Source: Caulobacteraceae bacterium
GTDB lineage: Bacteria > Pseudomonadota > Alphaproteobacteria > Caulobacterales > Caulobacteraceae
DNA length: 15,742 nt
NCBI GenBank assembly: GCA_028291305.1
Contig: JAQGII010000366.1
Coordinates: 1-15,742, forward strand
Direction: 5' to 3'
Made by a program: the position numbers and the translations under genes. Numbering within the stretch: position 1 is the first letter of the stretch; each line of letters opens with the position of its first letter. A model generated the notes under the pieces. It worked only from the letters and a program-made list of their open reading frames with translations, was not told the DNA's origin and searched no databases. Shown here piece after piece: positions 1 through 7,411 of the stretch.

Positions 1-2359
1 TGGGCGTCTCTACGTCCGGCAAGGCGCCCTGGCGGGAAACGGGCGGCGCCGCCGCGGCCGGCGGTTGGAGGGTGGCGATCAGCGCGTCCTGCGCCTGCTC
101 GGCCCGGACGGCCTCGGCGTCGCTGACGACCGCGAACACCACCGTGTCGCCAGGGGCGAGCTGGCCGACCTTCCACAGCTCCGCCTGGATCACCACGAAG
201 GGGCAGACGAAGCCGCCTAGCGAGGGGCCGTCCGGCCCCAGGATGATCGGCATGTCCCCTGTGAAGTCCACGGCGCCGATGGCGTAGGCGTTGTCGTGGA
301 TGTTGGAGGGATGCAGCCCCGCCTCCCCGCCGTCGCGGCGGGCCCACTGGGGCTTGGGCCCCACCAGCCGCACGCCGGTGCGGTTGGAGTTGTAGTGCAC
401 CTTCCACTCAGTGGAGGCGACCATGGCCATATCGTCCGGGGTGAAGAAGTCGGGCGCCCCGTGGGGACCGTAGAGGACGCCGATCCGCCACTCCCGGGTC
501 AGCGCCGGCTTGAGGGACCGCGCCAGCGGCGGGGAGGCGATCCCCATCGGGTTCCCCAGATGCAGCACATCGCCGGCGGCGAGCGCCCGCCCGCCGTGGC
601 CGCCGAACCCACCGAGGGTGAAGCTGGCGCGGCTGCCCAGGTAGGGCGGGGTGTCGAGGCCGCCGGCGAACAGCAGGTAAGCCCGCAGGCCCGGCCCAGT
701 CGCCCGGCCCAGCTTCAGCGTCTGGCCGGCCCCGACCGCCAGGGGCGCGTAGGGGGCCACGGGCTCGCCGTCGAGCCTGGCGTCCAGTTGCGCCCCGGTC
801 AGGCAGACCGTGGCGGCGTGATCGAACAGCAGGGTCGGGCCGAGGGCGGTGATCTCCAAGCCCGCAGCATCCTCGTCATTGCCGAGCAGCCGGTTGCCCA
901 GGCGGAACGCCAGGGCGTCCATCGGGCCGGAGGGCGGCACGCCTACGTCCCAGTAGCCCAGCCGGCCGGGGTAATCCTGCACGGTGGTCGAGGGGCCACC
1001 GCTCAGCACCCGCACGGTGTTGGGGGTGTAGGCGATCTCCGCCAGGGCCCGGGTCGACACCTGTCCTGAGACAAAGGCCTCGCTGCGCGCCACCGTCCGC
1101 AGCCAGCCGAGGTTGGTCTCAATGCCGGACAACCGCGTGCGATCGAGCGCCCGCTGAAGGGCCGTGACCGCCGCCGGTCGATCCGGCGCCGTCACGATCA
1201 GCTTGGCCAGCAGGGGATCATAGTAGGCGCTGATCTCGGCCCCGTCCGCCACCCAGGTGTCGACGCGGACGTCGGCCGGGAAGCGGGCCTCGGTCAGAAG
1301 GCCCGAACTGGGGCGATAATCCTGATGCGGATCCTCCGCATAGAGGCGGACCTGGATAGAGGCGCCTTGCGTGCGGCCGCTCCAGGCGTGCATGGGCGAG
1401 AAGTCGCCGGCCGCGCCGCGGATCATCCATTCCACCAGATCGAGGCCGGTGACCTGTTCGGTGACGCCGTGCTCGACCTGCAGCCGCGTATTGACCTCGA
1501 GAAAGAAGAAGTCGTCGCGGTCGGGGTCGTAGAGGAACTCCACCGTGCCCGCCGAGCGGTAGTGGACCGCCGCCGCCAGGCGCACGGCCGCATCCGTGAG
1601 GGCAGCGCGGGTCGCCTCAGGCAGGTGCGGCGCGGGGGTCTCCTCGACCACCTTCTGGTTGCGCCGCTGCAGGGAGCAGTCCCGTTCGCCGAGTGCGATC
1701 ACCCCGCCCTGGCCGTCGCCGAAGATCTGCACCTCGATATGGCGGGCCCGGCGCACGTAGCGTTCCAGGAAGACGCCGCCGTCACTAAAATTGCCCGCCG
1801 CCAGCCGCGCGACCTGGGCGAAGCCGTCCAGCACGCCGACGGCGTCCTCGCAGATCCGCATGCCGATGCCGCCGCCGCCGGCGGTGGCCTTCAGGATCAC
1901 CGGGAAACCGATGGCCTCGGCGGCCCGGGCCGCAGCCTGGGCGTCTAGGAGCAGATCCGTGCCCGGCGCCAGCGGTATGCCGTTCGCCTGGGCCAGGTTG
2001 CGGGCGACGTGCTTGAGGCCGAAGGCGCGCAGGTTGTCGGGCGTGGGGCCGATGAAGGCGATGCCGGCCGCGGCGCACGCCTCGGCGAAGGCGGTGTTCT
2101 CGCTGAGGAAGCCGTAGCCGGGATGGATGGCCTCGGCGCCCGTGCGCCGAGCCGCCTCCAGGATGGCGTCGATGTTGAGATAGCTGAGCGCCGCCGCGGC
2201 CGGGCCGATATGCACCGACTCGTCGGCCTGCGACACGTGCAGCGAGCCGGCGTCGGCGTCGGAGAACACTGCCACGGAGCCGATGCCCATGGCCCTCAGT
2301 GTACGGATGATCCGGCAGGCGATGGCGCCCCGGTTGGCGATCAGGACCTTGGTGAACAC
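1..2359 (-). CDS. Biotin-dependent guanidine/urea carboxylase, C-terminus missing (runs off the left edge)
   Basis: ATP- and biotin-dependent carboxylase, usually annotated urea carboxylase; context favours guanidine as substrate. The visible 786 codons start with a biotin carboxylase domain (about 1-450): the N-terminal [16 protein letters not shown] motif, the ATP-grasp glycine-rich segment [11 protein letters not shown] with Lys157, and the [10 protein letters not shown] motif with Glu288, the numbering of E. coli biotin carboxylase. From about residue 450 a carboxyltransferase/allophanate hydrolase subunit 2-like domain follows ([19 protein letters not shown], then [11 protein letters not shown]). 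The second carboxyltransferase half and the biotinyl-lysine domain lie beyond position 1; the family is about 1200 residues long. The start is GTG, directly after the TAG stop of the preceding gene, so translation is probably coupled. Asp698, in AVDFTGD, is at the position where I recall urea carboxylases having Asn (Asn1330 of the Kluyveromyces enzyme); Asp is associated with guanidine. Family assignment is near certain, substrate likely. Confidence 0.95.
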   Translation of the reverse strand, partial: MFTKVLIANRGAIACRIIRTLRAMGIGSVAVFSDADAGSLHVSQADESVHIGPAAAALSYLNIDAILEAARRTGAEAIHPGYGFLSENTAFAEACAAAGIAFIGPTPDNLRAFGLKHVARNLAQANGIPLAPGTDLLLDAQAAARAAEAIGFPVILKATAGGGGIGMRICEDAVGVLDGFAQVARLAAGNFSDGGVFLERYVRRARHIEVQIFGDGQGGVIALGERDCSLQRRNQKVVEETPAPHLPEATRAALTDAAVRLAAAVHYRSAGTVEFLYDPDRDDFFFLEVNTRLQVEHGVTEQVTGLDLVEWMIRGAAGDFSPMHAWSGRTQGASIQVRLYAEDPHQDYRPSSGLLTEARFPADVRVDTWVADGAEISAYYDPLLAKLIVTAPDRPAAVTALQRALDRTRLSGIETNLGWLRTVARSEAFVSGQVSTRALAEIAYTPNTVRVLSGGPSTTVQDYPGRLGYWDVGVPPSGPMDALAFRLGNRLLGNDEDAAGLEITALGPTLLFDHAATVCLTGAQLDARLDGEPVAPYAPLAVGAGQTLKLGRATGPGLRAYLLFAGGLDTPPYLGSRASFTLGGFGGHGGRALAAGDVLHLGNPMGIASPPLARSLKPALTREWRIGVLYGPHGAPDFFTPDDMAMVASTEWKVHYNSNRTGVRLVGPKPQWARRDGGEAGLHPSNIHDNAYAIGAVDFTGDMPIILGPDGPSLGGFVCPFVVIQAELWKVGQLAPGDTVVFAVVSDAEAVRAEQAQDALIATLQPPAAAAPPVSRQGALPDVETP

Positions 2360-2992
2360 CTACTCCACCACGATCATGCGCACCGGCGTGGGATTGAAGC
2401 CGTTGCAGGGATTGTTGATCTGGGGGCAGTTGGAGACGACCACCCTCAGGTCCATCTCGGCGCGCAGATCGACGTACAGGCCGGGCGCCGAGATGCCGTC
2501 GACGATGCCCAGCGCGCCGTCCGCCTCCACCGGCACGTTCATGAACCAGTTGATGTAGGAGACCATGTCGCGCTTGCCGCGGCCGTGACGGCCGTTGGCT
2601 TGCAGGAAGTTGTCGACGCAGCTGTGCTGGGCCTTGGTGTGATGGCCGTAGCGCAGGGTGTTGGACTCGCAGGAACAGGCGCCGCCGATGGTGTCGTGGT
2701 AGGCCACGGCGGTGTCCATGACCGTGGCCATGGGCGCGCCTTCGTTGGACAGCAGCATGCTGCCGGTGCGCAGAAAGATGTTCCCTTGTGCGGCGATGGT
2801 GTCCTGAGCGCTGTAGCGCTCGGCCCCGTCGTGCAGGTTGTAGGCGAGGAAATCGACCGCCTGGTTGCCTTCCAGGTCGACGATCCGCAGGGTCTGGCCC
2901 TTCCTGAGCGGATGGTCCCAGGGCGCACGGGCAGGCACGATTTCGTCGTGCACGATGCGGCCCGGCAGGCCCTGAACAGCGGCGTCCTTCAT
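2360..2992 (-). CDS. DUF1989 protein, urea amidolyase-associated protein 2; probable carboxyguanidine deiminase subunit
   Basis: A 210-residue soluble protein of the DUF1989 family (urea carboxylase-associated protein 2 type). Visible family marks are DLEGNQAVDFLAYN (about 39-52), the segment around GGACSCESNTLRYG (103-116), INWFMNVPV, and the C-terminal SNCPQINNPCNGFNPTPV (187-204). Cys106, Cys108, His117, His118, His123, Cys125, Cys189 and Cys196 could make a metal or catalytic site; this is inference. Published work showed that the paired DUF1989 proteins next to such carboxylases form the heteromeric carboxyguanidine deiminase CgdAB, converting carboxyguanidine to allophanate and ammonia. 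I leave the symbol empty because I am not sure which subunit is A or B. The gene starts 3 nt after its paralogue upstream, and its stop abuts the carboxylase start. No signal peptide or membrane segment is seen. Confidence 0.9.
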   Translation of the reverse strand: MKDAAVQGLPGRIVHDEIVPARAPWDHPLRKGQTLRIVDLEGNQAVDFLAYNLHDGAERYSAQDTIAAQGNIFLRTGSMLLSNEGAPMATVMDTAVAYHDTIGGACSCESNTLRYGHHTKAQHSCVDNFLQANGRHGRGKRDMVSYINWFMNVPVEADGALGIVDGISAPGLYVDLRAEMDLRVVVSNCPQINNPCNGFNPTPVRMIVVE

Positions 2993-2995
2993 GCC

Positions 2996-3823
2996 CTACC
3001 TGCGGTAATAGTCGTCGACGTTGAGGAAGGCGCGGAGCCCTTCCGGAGTCCTGTCGCGCACCGGATCGGCCTCGCCGGCTGGCTCTCCGCGCCAGGCGGT
3101 GACTCGCACCGGGGTTATGGCGTAGTCCGCTCGGGGATCGAGCACATGCGGGCAGTTGGCCAGGACCACGATGACATCCATTTCAGCGCGCAAGGTGACG
3201 CTGCGGCCCGGCGCGAACGGCCCGGCGTCCAGGCTCACGGCCCCGTCCCCCGCGACCGTCACGGCCTTGAACCAGTTGATGCAGGGATGGATGTCGGCCC
3301 GGCCGAGGCCGTGCTTGGCCAGGGCGATGCCGAAACGGTCCCGGGCGTTGGGATGGGCGCCATGGTTGAAGCCGTCGCCGTACTTCCTCGCGTTGGACGC
3401 CTGACTGGAGGCGCCGCAGAAGGCGTCGGGCGCCGGGGCGTCCGTCTCCAGGATGCTGGCCAGCACCCGGCCCATGTCGGACAGCAGAAGGCCGCCCTGG
3501 CCAAGGTAGGCGTTCCACTGCACCTTTAGCGTGTCGGCGACGTTGAGCCGTTCCACCGGCGTCGCGGCGTTGAACAGGAGCGTGGAGACGCAGGCGTCCC
3601 CATGAATGTCCTCAAGCTTCAGCCGCGCCCCGCGGCTGAGGATTCTGGACGCGTAACCGCCGGCCGCGAGGGTTTCTCGCCAGACCAGGCTTTGCCGATC
3701 GACGTCCGCGGGCAGGTCGTCGGCCCGCCAAGGCGGCAACACCGGCATGGCCTCGACGTCGGCGCCGGCCATGGCGCGAGCGTGGGCCTGGGCGCCGTAA
3801 GGATCGGCTGTGTTGGCGCCCAT
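2996..3823 (-). CDS. DUF1989 protein, urea amidolyase-associated protein 1; probable carboxyguanidine deiminase subunit
   Basis: A 275-residue paralogue of the next gene (urea carboxylase-associated protein 1 type). It shares the DUF1989 layout: KLEDIHGDACVSTLLFNA near residue 80, a GGLLLSDMGRVLAS segment, SNARKYGDGFNHGAHPNARDR, HPCINWFKAV, and ANCPHVLDPRADYAITPV near the C-terminus. The Cys/His-rich centre of its partner is only partly kept (CGASSQASN instead of CSCESN), so the two subunits probably have different roles in one complex. Expected function, from published work on these gene pairs, is deimination of carboxyguanidine to allophanate as CgdAB. I chose ATG at 3823 rather than 3841: GGGGAG lies 7 nt before it, whereas the 3841 ATG overlaps the regulator gene by 14 nt and has no well-placed ribosome site. 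The gene begins 4 nt after the regulator stop. Confidence 0.9.
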   Translation of the reverse strand: MGANTADPYGAQAHARAMAGADVEAMPVLPPWRADDLPADVDRQSLVWRETLAAGGYASRILSRGARLKLEDIHGDACVSTLLFNAATPVERLNVADTLKVQWNAYLGQGGLLLSDMGRVLASILETDAPAPDAFCGASSQASNARKYGDGFNHGAHPNARDRFGIALAKHGLGRADIHPCINWFKAVTVAGDGAVSLDAGPFAPGRSVTLRAEMDVIVVLANCPHVLDPRADYAITPVRVTAWRGEPAGEADPVRDRTPEGLRAFLNVDDYYRR

Positions 3824-3827
3824 CGCG

Positions 3828-4286
3828 CTACTCCCCGCCATCCCCGTGGAAATGCAGCGGCGGCAGCAGGGCCGTGGTCGTGACCAGCTTGATCTGCTGC
3901 ACCCCGCGCACCCGGCGCAGGTCGTCGCACAGCTGCTGCAGCCGCTCGGACGGCCCCTGGACCAGCAGCACCTCCAGCGACTGGTCGTCCTCCAGGAAGA
4001 CGTGTTGCGAGGAGATGGTCTCCTTCAGATAGGTCAGCTGGGTCTGGGCCAGCGCCTGCCGGACACGGCCCTTGTCCGCCCGGTAGATGAGGGTGACGGT
4101 GCCGGCCAGGACGGCGTCTGGCGAACGCTCGGAATGTTCGGCCAGCTCATGGCGGATCAGCTCGGCGATCATCTGCGAGCGGCTCGGCAGCCCCCGCTCG
4201 GCCACCATGGCGTCGAGTTGCGCCAGGAGCTCGGCCGGCAGGCTGACGCTGAGGCGGGCGAGCAGAGAGACAGGGTCCATGTCCAT
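3828..4286 (-). CDS. NikR-like ribbon-helix-helix regulator with a degenerate nickel site
   Basis: A 152-residue DNA-binding protein with the NikR layout. The N-terminal ribbon-helix-helix has strand RLSVSLP (11-17) and helices through SRSQMIAELIRHEL (35-48). A C-terminal ACT-like domain (about 60-140) has the GTVTLIYRADKG and SLEVLLVQG strands. Aligning by eye to E. coli NikR, the nickel ligands His76, His87, His89 and Cys95 become Leu84, His95, Phe97 and Ser103, so only one of four remains and high-affinity nickel binding is unlikely. It is the first gene of the operon, 4 nt before the DUF1989 gene, and a perfect inverted repeat lies 17 nt upstream of its start, so it probably controls its own operon; the effector is unknown. 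No Shine-Dalgarno sequence precedes the ATG at 4286; a second ATG 6 nt downstream is an alternative start. Fold confident, signal unknown. Confidence 0.88.
   Translation of the reverse strand: MDMDPVSLLARLSVSLPAELLAQLDAMVAERGLPSRSQMIAELIRHELAEHSERSPDAVLAGTVTLIYRADKGRVRQALAQTQLTYLKETISSQHVFLEDDQSLEVLLVQGPSERLQQLCDDLRRVRGVQQIKLVTTTALLPPLHFHGDGGE
3831..3836 (-). promoter_or_regulatory. Ribosome binding site GGGGAG deciding the DUF1989 start
   Basis: GGGGAG on the minus strand, overlapping the end of the regulator gene, 7 nt before the ATG at 3823. It supports that start over the ATG 18 nt upstream. Confidence 0.65.
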
Positions 4287-4292
4287 GACCCA

Positions 4293-4320
4293 TGACTACA
4301 ATGTTATTACGTCGCGTCAA
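4293..4320 (-). promoter_or_regulatory. Candidate promoter of the guanidine operon
   Basis: Reading the minus strand, TTGACG (4320-4315) resembles a -35 box, followed after 16 nt by TAGTCA (4298-4293) as a weak -10. Transcription would then begin at about 4286, the A of the regulator's ATG, giving a leaderless message. This fits the missing ribosome site. The -35 box lies inside the spacer of the inverted repeat at 4303-4332. Inferred from sequence only. Confidence 0.4.
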
Positions 4321-4332
4321 ATTCGTAATAAC
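4303..4332. promoter_or_regulatory. Perfect inverted repeat, candidate operator of the NikR-like regulator
   Basis: GTTATTACG (4303-4311) and CGTAATAAC (4324-4332) are exact reverse complements separated by 12 bp. The AT-rich arms stand out from the GC-rich surroundings. Overall length is 30 bp, close to the 28-bp E. coli NikR operator (two 6-bp half-sites separated by 16 bp), as expected for a tetrameric ribbon-helix-helix regulator. The repeat overlaps the candidate promoter, so binding would repress. It may also affect the divergent gene at 4596. Confidence 0.7.
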
Positions 4333-4595
4333 GCGCCGCTTGTGGGCCGCCGTTTTGTGGACGGTTGAGGGGCACGGGCGCCTAGTGGTTAGGCAGCCGG
4401 AACGAGCCCGAGGAAGGCCCACCCCTCCCGTTTCGGTCAACCGAGGGCGAGATGGCGGCCATGCCTGGCGTTCGCGCTTAGCCCACGGCCCTCTCGCAAC
4501 GGCAACCCTGCGGTCTTCGCGGTCTTCGCCCCTAGCCTTGGGGCGGGGGAAACGGCTAGCTATATGGCAATCGATTGGTCCCGGTTCCCTTGGTC
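4333..4595. other. Intergenic region between the divergent guanidine and two-component operons
   Basis: I see no convincing gene here; open frames crossing it look like chance GC-rich frames. It holds a small hairpin GCCTA-gtggt-TAGGC (4380-4394), a 9-bp tandem repeat GCGGTCTTC x2 (4510-4527), and a 6-bp inverted repeat CTAGCC/GGCTAG (4532-4537 and 4554-4559). TATATG at 4563 could serve as a -10 box for the regulator gene at 4596. I looked for guanidine-I (ykkC) riboswitch landmarks on the minus strand and did not find them. Confidence 0.5.
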
Positions 4596-5276
4596 ATGCC
4601 GCGCATTCTCGCCATCGAAGACGACGAAACCACCGCGCAGGAGATCGTCGCCGAGCTGAGCCGTCGAGGATTTGACGTGGAATGGGCCGCCGACGGGCGT
4701 AACGGCCTTGTCCGCGCCGTGAGCGGCGATTTCGATGCAGTGACCCTGGACCGCATGCTGCCCCACGTCGACGGGCTGACCATCGTCAGCGTGATGCGCA
4801 ACACAGGGATCAACGTCCCGGTCCTGATGATCAGCGCCTTGACCGAGGTCGACGAGCGGGTCCGCGGCTTGAGGGCGGGAGGCGACGACTACCTGACCAA
4901 GCCGTTCGCCTCTGAGGAAATGGCCGCGCGACTGGAAGTGCTGTTGCGGCGCGCGCGGATACAGGCGCGCGAGACCGTGCTGAGGGTGCAGGACCTGGAG
5001 CTTGATCTGGTCACTCGCGAGGTGCGCCGCGGCGGCCGCGAAATCGCGCTAATGCCCACCGAGTTCAAGCTGCTGGAATTCCTGATGCGCAACTCCGGCG
5101 CGGTGCTCACTCGCACGATGATATTCGAGGCGATCTGGGGTTATCACTTCGACCCTGGGACGAACCTGATCGACGTGCACCTGAGCCGTCTGCGCCGGAA
5201 GGTGGATCCGCCGGGGAGCGAGCCTTTGATCAAGACGATCCGCGGCTCCGGATACGCTCTAAATGCGTCGTTCTGA
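4596..5276 (+). CDS. OmpR/PhoB-family response regulator
   Basis: A 226-residue response regulator with a complete receiver domain and a winged-helix output domain. The acidic pocket is Glu8-Asp9-Asp10, the phospho-acceptor is Asp52 (TLDRMLP), the switch residue is Ser80 (MISALTEVD), and the conserved lysine is Lys102 (YLTKPF). The winged helix (about 128-225) shows LMPTEFKLLEFLMRN, the IDVHLSRLRRKVD recognition region and the terminal TIRGSGYAL. The start is ATG at 4596 (MPRILAIEDDE); an in-frame TTG at 4575 would only add seven residues lacking conservation marks. No Shine-Dalgarno sequence is visible. The kinase gene overlaps its 3' end by 14 nt, so the two are a cognate pair. The RND efflux genes downstream on the same strand are its likely targets, by analogy with other efflux-linked two-component systems. 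Confidence 0.95.
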   Translation: MPRILAIEDDETTAQEIVAELSRRGFDVEWAADGRNGLVRAVSGDFDAVTLDRMLPHVDGLTIVSVMRNTGINVPVLMISALTEVDERVRGLRAGGDDYLTKPFASEEMAARLEVLLRRARIQARETVLRVQDLELDLVTREVRRGGREIALMPTEFKLLEFLMRNSGAVLTRTMIFEAIWGYHFDPGTNLIDVHLSRLRRKVDPPGSEPLIKTIRGSGYALNASF

Positions 5277-6618
5277 GCTCTGGCGCACCACGACCTTCCG
5301 CCTGACGCTCGTCTATGGCGCGGTGTTCGCCGCCGGCGTCATGGCGCTATTGGGGCTGATCTACGCCAGCGCCGCTGTCTTCCTGACACAGCAGATGGAC
5401 GAGATCGTCATCGGCCAGGCCCGGGCCTTCCACGGCGTCCCCTCCTCCGCGCTGCCGGAAAAAGTCCGCGAGGTGGAAATCCAGGACGTCCGCAACGTCA
5501 ACTTCTACGGCCTCTTCACCGCGGACGGCGTCTGGATCGCAGGCAACGTGCGTCGACTGCCGAAAGGCGCGCCGCTGAACGGCATTCCGCGCGAACTGCG
5601 CGAACCGGGCTTTCAGCCGGGCGCGCGGGCGCTGGCCGAACGCCTGCCTTCCGGCGAAATCCTGTTTGTCGGCTTCGACGCCAAGACCTTGGCCGGGCTG
5701 CGCGCCATCATCCTGCAATCGCTGATCTGGAGCGGGGCCTTGATCATCCTGCTTGGCTTGGGCCTGAGCGCAGCCCTGAGCCTGGGGCCGCTCAGGCGCA
5801 TCCGGGAAGTGCAGCAGGCCAGCCTGCCGATCCTCGACGGTCAGTTGAGCGCCCGCCTGCCGACGTCGAACCGCCGGGATGAGATCGACATGCTGGCCGG
5901 CATCGCCAATGCCATGATGGACGAGGTCGAACGATTGCTCTGGGCCGTCAAGAGCGTTGGCGACAATGTCGCCCACGATCTGCGCACCCCGCTGACCCGC
6001 CTGCGCGCGCTGCTCTATCGCGTGCGCGAGGAAGTGGGCGTCAGCGAGGCTCACCATGGCATGCTTGACCAGGCATTGTCGGAGACCGACGCCCTGCTGG
6101 CCCGCTTCAAGGCCATTCAGCGCATCTCCGAGATCGATCGACGTGAACGACGGGCCGGTTTCGCCCGCGTGAGATTGCACACGCTGGTGGAGGAAATCGG
6201 CGAACTGTACGGGCCGCTGGCGGAGGAACACGGCCTGAGTCTGCTGACCGAGACTGAAGCCTCATGCGAAGTCCTGGCCGATCGCGACCTGCTGTTCGAG
6301 GCGCTCAGCAATCTGGTCGGCAATGCGGTCAAGTTCACGCCCTCGGGAGGCTCGATCCGATTGAGGCTGACGCGGCGGATCGAAGGTCCCCAGTTGGAAA
6401 TCACCGACACGGGACCGGGCGTCCCGGAGGATGAACGTCAGGCCGTGTTGGAGCGCTTCTATCGCGGCCGCCAGGAGCGCCAGGCGCCGGGGTCGGGGCT
6501 TGGCTTGAGCATCGTCGCCGCGGTCGCCCGACTCCATGAATTCAGCCTAGTGTTGGGCGACGCCTCGCCCGGTCTGAGGGTTACCCTGGACTGCTGGCCA
6601 AGCGCGATAGTCCACTGA
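5263..6618 (+). CDS. Membrane sensor histidine kinase
   Basis: A 451-residue inner-membrane kinase, partner of the overlapping response regulator. Transmembrane helices lie at about 14-37 and 148-172, enclosing a periplasmic sensor region of about 110 residues that I do not recognise. A HAMP linker follows (LGPLRRIREVQQA, RRDEIDMLAGIANAMMDEV). The dimerisation domain has the phospho-acceptor His238 in NVAHDLRTPLTRLRALL. The ATPase domain has an N box (ALSNLVGNAVKFTP, Asn354), G1 box DTGPGVPE, the RFYRG region, and G2 box GSGLGLSIVAAVARLH. All core catalytic motifs look intact. The signal cannot be read from sequence; its place before an RND system suggests a toxic compound, metal or envelope stress. 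Confidence 0.95.
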   Translation: MRRSELWRTTTFRLTLVYGAVFAAGVMALLGLIYASAAVFLTQQMDEIVIGQARAFHGVPSSALPEKVREVEIQDVRNVNFYGLFTADGVWIAGNVRRLPKGAPLNGIPRELREPGFQPGARALAERLPSGEILFVGFDAKTLAGLRAIILQSLIWSGALIILLGLGLSAALSLGPLRRIREVQQASLPILDGQLSARLPTSNRRDEIDMLAGIANAMMDEVERLLWAVKSVGDNVAHDLRTPLTRLRALLYRVREEVGVSEAHHGMLDQALSETDALLARFKAIQRISEIDRRERRAGFARVRLHTLVEEIGELYGPLAEEHGLSLLTETEASCEVLADRDLLFEALSNLVGNAVKFTPSGGSIRLRLTRRIEGPQLEITDTGPGVPEDERQAVLERFYRGRQERQAPGSGLGLSIVAAVARLHEFSLVLGDASPGLRVTLDCWPSAIVH

Positions 6619-6624
6619 CAGCCC

Positions 6625-7284
6625 ATGCATCTGCTCTATGTCACCGACCGTCAGATAGACGCCTATGTCGTCAAGGCGCTGCGGGAGGCGGGCCACGTCG
6701 TCGAGCCCACGGACCAGCCGGCGGACGGTCTGGCGATGGCGTCGGCCGGCGACTACCCGGCGATGGTCTTGGACTGGTGGGCGCGGCCGGCGGAAAGCGC
6801 CGCCCGTTTCGCCCAAGCGGGGCCGTGGTCGCGGGTGGTCGTGATCTGCGCGATCGCAGACGAGGCTGAACGCATCGAAATCTTCAAAGCCGGCGCCGAC
6901 GCCTGTTTCATCCGTCCGGCGCCCTTCATCGAGCTGGCGGCGCGGCTCGAGGCGCTTGACCGCATGATCCAGCGCGCCCGGCCCGCCGCCTCGGATCAGG
7001 TCGCGGGCGAGATGATCGCAGCCGAACAGGCGGTCCGCCTCGATGGCCGAACCATCCCCTTGTCGGCGCGGGAGTTCCGCGTGATGTCGTATTTGGTCGC
7101 CCACGCGGGCGAGGTGATCAGCCTCGACCGGCTACAGCAGCAGATCTGGGGCGACGTCGCCGAGCCCAGACCGGATCTGGTCCAGGCCTGCCTTTCGCGG
7201 CTGCGCCGAAAGCTGGCGACGGCAGGCGCCCCCGGGCGCCTGCGGACCGTGGCAGGCCACGGCTACGTCATCGACGCCCGATGA
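6625..7284 (+). CDS. Atypical OmpR-family regulator with a degenerate receiver domain
   Basis: A 219-residue protein built like an OmpR response regulator but with an altered receiver. The usual acidic pair is TDR here, leaving only Asp8. A candidate phospho-acceptor Asp50 is kept (VLDWWARP), but the Ser/Thr switch is replaced (VVICAIADE) and the conserved Lys is Arg97 (CFIRPAPF). The winged helix (about 120-219) looks functional: LSAREFRVMSYLVAHAGEVIS, VQACLSRLRRKL and TVAGHGYVIDAR. It starts 6 nt after the kinase stop, so it belongs to the same transcript. It may bind DNA without phosphorylation, or dimerise with the canonical regulator at 4596. The ribosome site is weak. It ends about 190 nt before the efflux genes. 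Family is clear; mode of signalling is inference. Confidence 0.9.
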   Translation: MHLLYVTDRQIDAYVVKALREAGHVVEPTDQPADGLAMASAGDYPAMVLDWWARPAESAARFAQAGPWSRVVVICAIADEAERIEIFKAGADACFIRPAPFIELAARLEALDRMIQRARPAASDQVAGEMIAAEQAVRLDGRTIPLSAREFRVMSYLVAHAGEVISLDRLQQQIWGDVAEPRPDLVQACLSRLRRKLATAGAPGRLRTVAGHGYVIDAR

Positions 7285-7314
7285 AAATCTTTTAATGAGA
7301 GCGACAGCTCCGCT

Positions 7315-7359
7315 TTAGCTGCTGCAGCGCATTAGCTGCAGTGCAGCAAGACGCTGCGT
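7315..7359. promoter_or_regulatory. Cluster of CTGCAG-based repeats upstream of the efflux operon
   Basis: TTAGCTGC occurs at 7315-7322 and 7332-7339 (17 bp apart), and GCTGCAG at 7321-7327 and 7335-7341 (14 bp apart), the first within the 8-bp palindrome GCTGCAGC. GCAGC-aagac-GCTGC (7344-7358) follows as a short hairpin. Direct repeats of this kind suit an OmpR-family binding region, but the spacing is not the usual 10-11 bp, so the assignment is tentative. Confidence 0.35.
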
Positions 7360-7362
7360 CGG

Positions 7363-7411
7363 TCTCGCGCAGAGTCGCCCCACCGCCCCCCCGCGGCCGC
7401 TCTGCGCGAGA
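7363..7411. repeat. Perfect 12-bp inverted repeat in the efflux leader
   Basis: TCTCGCGCAGAG (7363-7374) and CTCTGCGCGAGA (7400-7411) are exact reverse complements with a 25-nt C-rich spacer containing seven consecutive C (7386-7392). It ends 63 nt before the pump start. It could form a strong stem-loop in the mRNA leader, act as an operator, or end transcription of the regulator genes; no T tract follows, which counts against an intrinsic terminator. Confidence 0.75.

Noticed and set aside
2009..3529. 506-codon plus-strand open frame across the carboxylase and DUF1989 genes
   Set aside because: It crosses three real minus-strand genes and has shadow-frame composition.
3824..3841. ATG at 3841 as start of the first DUF1989 gene
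   Set aside because: It overlaps the regulator by 14 nt with no well-spaced ribosome site; the ATG at 3823 has GGGGAG at the right distance.
4333..4595. Possible guanidine-I riboswitch
   Set aside because: A short GTTCCGGC-like string on the minus strand drew attention, but the surrounding conserved blocks of the riboswitch are absent.
4292..4675. Plus-strand open frame filling the divergent intergenic region
   Set aside because: It begins within the regulator's promoter region, runs into the response regulator in another frame, is arginine-rich and has no ribosome site or motif.
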